Source: Natronobacterium haloterrestre
Lineage (GTDB): Archaea > Halobacteriota > Halobacteria > Halobacteriales > Natrialbaceae
DNA: 64,000 nt
Direction of reading: 5' to 3'
Assembly: GCF_900112205.1 (NCBI RefSeq)
Contig: NZ_FOKW01000001.1
Span: forward strand, 496,001 to 560,000
Position numbers and translations under genes: made by a program. A model generated the notes under the pieces. That model had not been told where the DNA came from, searched no databases, and worked only from the letters and a program-made list of their open reading frames with translations. Every line of letters starts with the position of its first letter. The stretch's first letter is position 1. This document shows positions 62,111-64,000 of this stretch, piece after piece.

Positions 62111-62995
62111 TTACTCGTCCCGATTCTCGAGCGGGCGGCCGTCGATCCCCTTCGCCCCCTCGGAGTCGTGGACGACGACCTCTCCGGGGCCCGGATCGGC
62201 GGGCGTGTAGTTGTCCCGGACGGCGATCGCCTCCTCGAGTTCCCTGACGGCCCGTTCTTTCAACGCGGCCGCGAGTTCCTCGGCGTCGTCGCGCGAGATG
62301 TCCCTGCCGAGCCCCTCACACTCGTGGGCGCGGACGATTCCCTCCTCGTCGCCGGCTTCTTCTCGCGGGCCGCGGGACGGCTTCGCCGTCCCGTTCGAGG
62401 CGGCTTCGCCGCCTCGCAGCCCGCTCGAATGGTCCGCGGAGCTTTGCTCCGCGCTATCGCCGGCTTCCCGTTGCGCTTCCAGCGCAACGCTGTCGACCGC
62501 CTCGCCCATCGGCTGGCTGGTCCCGGCAAGCGCCACGCTGAACGGATAGGTCCGACAGATCAGCGGCCGGTCGTCGTGGGCGGTACAGGCTCCCGTTCCG
62601 TCGGTCTCCTCGTAGAAGACGCAGTCGCCACAGCCGTCGGTCTGGAGCGCCCACTCGAAGGTCTCGCCCTCGAGGCCCGCGTCGCCCTCCCGGAGGCCGT
62701 ACGGCATCGGGCGGGCGACGTCGCGCCACTCGCGGTCGCCGTCGGCGTCGGCGTCGCGGTCGTGGTCGGGTTCGGGTTCGGCGTCGCGGTCGTGGTCGGG
62801 TTCGGCGTCGACCTCGGCCGCCTGCAACTCCCGTACTTCGTCCGGGAACACCGTCGCCGTGTGTTCGTCCTCGCCGTGACCCGTACAGCACGCGCCACAG
62901 CGGGTGCACTCGAAGCCGATCGACTCGATGGCGTCGGCCAGTTCGTCGACTGCGAGGTCGCGGGCCCGCGCGAGTTCCTCCTCGAGCGATTGCAC
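62111..62995 (-). CDS. YkgJ-type cysteine-cluster protein with inserted segment
   Basis: 294 residues from GTG 62995. The cluster CTRCGACCTG, CGDCVFYEE and DDRPLICRTYPFSV matches YkgJ-family zinc/iron-binding proteins. Two low-complexity additions are seen: DHDRDAEPEPDHDRDADADGDRE between the first and second clusters, and about 45 residues (SVALEAQREAGDSAEQSSADHSSG and on to GDEEG) splitting the otherwise conserved SQPMGEAVD/EEGIVRAHECEGLG. The second addition is built of DNA hairpins (62373-62489). YkgJ proteins are metalloproteins of unknown role. MBL gene ends 30 bases upstream, same strand. Confidence 0.85.
   Translation of the reverse strand: MQSLEEELARARDLAVDELADAIESIGFECTRCGACCTGHGEDEHTATVFPDEVRELQAAEVDAEPDHDRDAEPEPDHDRDADADGDREWRDVARPMPYGLREGDAGLEGETFEWALQTDGCGDCVFYEETDGTGACTAHDDRPLICRTYPFSVALAGTSQPMGEAVDSVALEAQREAGDSAEQSSADHSSGLRGGEAASNGTAKPSRGPREEAGDEEGIVRAHECEGLGRDISRDDAEELAAALKERAVRELEEAIAVRDNYTPADPGPGEVVVHDSEGAKGIDGRPLENRDE
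62373..62489. repeat. Cluster of four perfect triloop hairpins inside the YkgJ gene
   Basis: Four inverted repeats with three-base loops: CGGGACGGC/GCCGTCCCG (62373-62393), CGAGGCGGC/GCCGCCTCG (62396-62416), CGCGGAGC/GCTCCGCG (62435-62453) and CGTTGCGCT/AGCGCAACG (62469-62489). Stems are 8-9 bp without mismatch. Confidence 0.92.
62748..62816 (-). repeat. Tandem repeat coding for D-H-D-R-D units
   Basis: The plus-strand unit GTCGCGGTCGTGGTCGGGTT occurs twice in tandem with GGTTCGGC hexamers between, encoding DHDRDAEPEPDHDRDADADG in the YkgJ-family protein. Confidence 0.8.
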
Positions 62996-63024
62996 GGCCG
63001 TACCTACGCCCCGACGGGGAAAAG

Positions 63025-63822
63025 TCAGTCGTTTGCGCGACCCGCCGGCCGCGCCCGCTCGCCGTCCCAGTCGACCCGTCCCTCGACGGCGAGTTTCTCG
63101 AGGTGGGCCCGGACGGTCGCCCGCGCGAGGTCGCGGACGCCGGTCAGGTCCTTCTCGTAGGCCCCCTCGAGGACCTCCTCGGGGGTCCCGGCCCCGCCGT
63201 CGACTGCTACCTGGACCCGGCGTTCCCGTCGGAATCGATGCTCGAGCAGGCGCTCGAGGGTCTCCCGCGGCGCGTCGATCGTCGGCCCGTGTCCCGGGTA
63301 CAGCGCCGGGGGATCGATCGCCCACAGCCGACGGAGGGTGGTCACGTACGCGCGCATGTCGCCCTCGGGCGCGCCGACGACGACGCTACCCTCGCGGACC
63401 GCGCAGTCGCCACAGAGTATCGGCCCGTCGCGGCCCGCCTCGAAGGCGACGTGGTCCGGAGCGTGGCCGGGGGTGTCGAGAACTCGCACTCGGTCCTCGC
63501 CGAGGGGGATCGCCGTCCCCGGCTGGAACGTCCGGTCGGGTTCGCGGCCGGCCGCTTCCCGAAAGCGGTCGATCCGACCGGCCCGGGCCCAGACGGTCGC
63601 GCCGGTCTCCGCCGCGCAACGTTCGACGCCGCCGACGTGGTCCGGGTGCGTGTGTGTGACCAGAATGTGATCGATCGTCCGGTCCTCGAGGAGGCCCGCG
63701 ACCGCGTCGCCGTCGGGGGGATCGACGAGGGCAGTCTCGGAGCCGTGCGACAGCAGGTAGGCGTTCGTCTCGCCGGTCGGCGCGCGGGTCGCGGCCGGGA
63801 GACTGCGACGACGGACGTCCAT
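63025..63822 (-). CDS. MBL-fold metallo-hydrolase (LACTB2-like)
   Basis: 265 residues. The metallo-beta-lactamase motif HTHPDHVGG with upstream NAYLL and VDPP, the second His in DTPGHAPDHVAF, the Asp in LCGDCAVREGS and the late YPGHGPTI are all present. The C-terminal 65 residues (LLEHRFRRERRVQVAVD...ARATVRAHLEKLAVEGRV) are a winged-helix-like extension typical of the LACTB2 subgroup, some members of which are ribonucleases. Substrate unknown. YkgJ follows by 30 bases, so the two are probably one operon. Confidence 0.93.
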   Translation of the reverse strand: MDVRRRSLPAATRAPTGETNAYLLSHGSETALVDPPDGDAVAGLLEDRTIDHILVTHTHPDHVGGVERCAAETGATVWARAGRIDRFREAAGREPDRTFQPGTAIPLGEDRVRVLDTPGHAPDHVAFEAGRDGPILCGDCAVREGSVVVGAPEGDMRAYVTTLRRLWAIDPPALYPGHGPTIDAPRETLERLLEHRFRRERRVQVAVDGGAGTPEEVLEGAYEKDLTGVRDLARATVRAHLEKLAVEGRVDWDGERARPAGRAND

Positions 63823-63931
63823 ACGTCGAGATACGGGCGCGGCACAAAGGGGATGTGGGTACCGGCGCGTCGATCCGTGCTCGACCGTGATCGGGCCTCT
63901 CGGGAGAGCACACCGGCGCAGGCCGTCCGGA

Positions 63932-64000
63932 TTAGTGTTTCAGGAAGTAGACCTGCTTGCGCGCGTCGCGGAAACTGTATCGGGAGCCGACGAGGCCGAC
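63932..64000 (-). CDS. C-terminal end of an unidentified gene (partial)
   Basis: The minus strand is open from the window edge to a TAA at 63932 and ends GSRYSFRDARKQVYFLKH (22 residues visible). Basic and aromatic residues with haloarchaeal codon use suggest a real C-terminus, but no family is recognised. Confidence 0.5.
   Translation of the reverse strand, partial: VGLVGSRYSFRDARKQVYFLKH

Overview
The window is a piece of a high-GC haloarchaeal chromosome. The supporting signs are strongly acidic predicted proteins, twin-arginine (Tat) export signals, TATA/BRE-type promoters about 25 bases upstream of start codons (leaderless mRNAs), and archaeal or halophile families: CetZ, MfnA, geranylgeranylglyceryl phosphate synthase, HalOD1, DUF373, DUF5791, DUF7344, TRAM and HVO_0758-type zinc fingers. 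The gene mix resembles the Natrialbales group (Natrinema/Haloterrigena-like), but that placement is inference. No rRNA, tRNA, CRISPR array, insertion sequence or prophage was recognised; most of the window is core housekeeping sequence.

Layout. 0-7.6 kb: the tail of an unknown gene, a cupin, an S9 peptidase with an in-frame TGA, two Tat-exported proteins (a putative metalloprotease and a four-repeat surface protein), a membrane protein and a flavin-reductase-like protein. 7.8-19.1 kb: a multi-domain histidine kinase, a glycosyltransferase, an atypical P1B-type ATPase, a purine phosphoribosyltransferase, thiC, a zinc alcohol dehydrogenase, an SPW protein and PhzF. 19.3-35.9 kb: central metabolism, with cold-shock protein, ppsA, mfnA, metG, an AsnC-type regulator, the divergent formate pair fhs/fdhA, and pyk. 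36-41.2 kb: a minus-strand run of YciF-like protein, dph6, DUF373, sppA and a coiled-coil protein. 41.6-48.2 kb: a GH2-like protein next to cetZ, an SDR protein, a DHH phosphoesterase and small zinc fingers. 48.4-55.5 kb: folP, otsA, Nudix, and a creatininase-oxidoreductase pair. 55.5-64 kb: Hsp20, HalOD1, a predicted membrane-anchored DNA-binding protein with an acidic repeat stalk, radical SAM, TRAM, GGGP synthase, and an MBL-YkgJ pair.

Functional links. ppsA and pyk set the direction of flux at PEP/pyruvate; pyk carries a near match to the TrmB operator just upstream of its TATA region. fhs, fdhA and folP together point to folate C1/formate metabolism, and fhs/fdhA share an intergenic region holding a perfect 10-bp inverted repeat. 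mfnA probably supplies beta-alanine for CoA.

The most unusual signals are: heptanucleotide tandem arrays lying just 3' of three unrelated stop codons (3778-3812, 26531-26572, 48389-48430); four perfect triloop hairpins inside a YkgJ-family coding region (62373-62489); the S/P/N-DD stalk of the membrane regulator; a GH2 protein that appears to lack its nucleophile, with a 16-bp palindrome in its promoter; a P1B ATPase lacking the usual metal-site cysteines; and the TGG-to-TGA change in the S9 peptidase.
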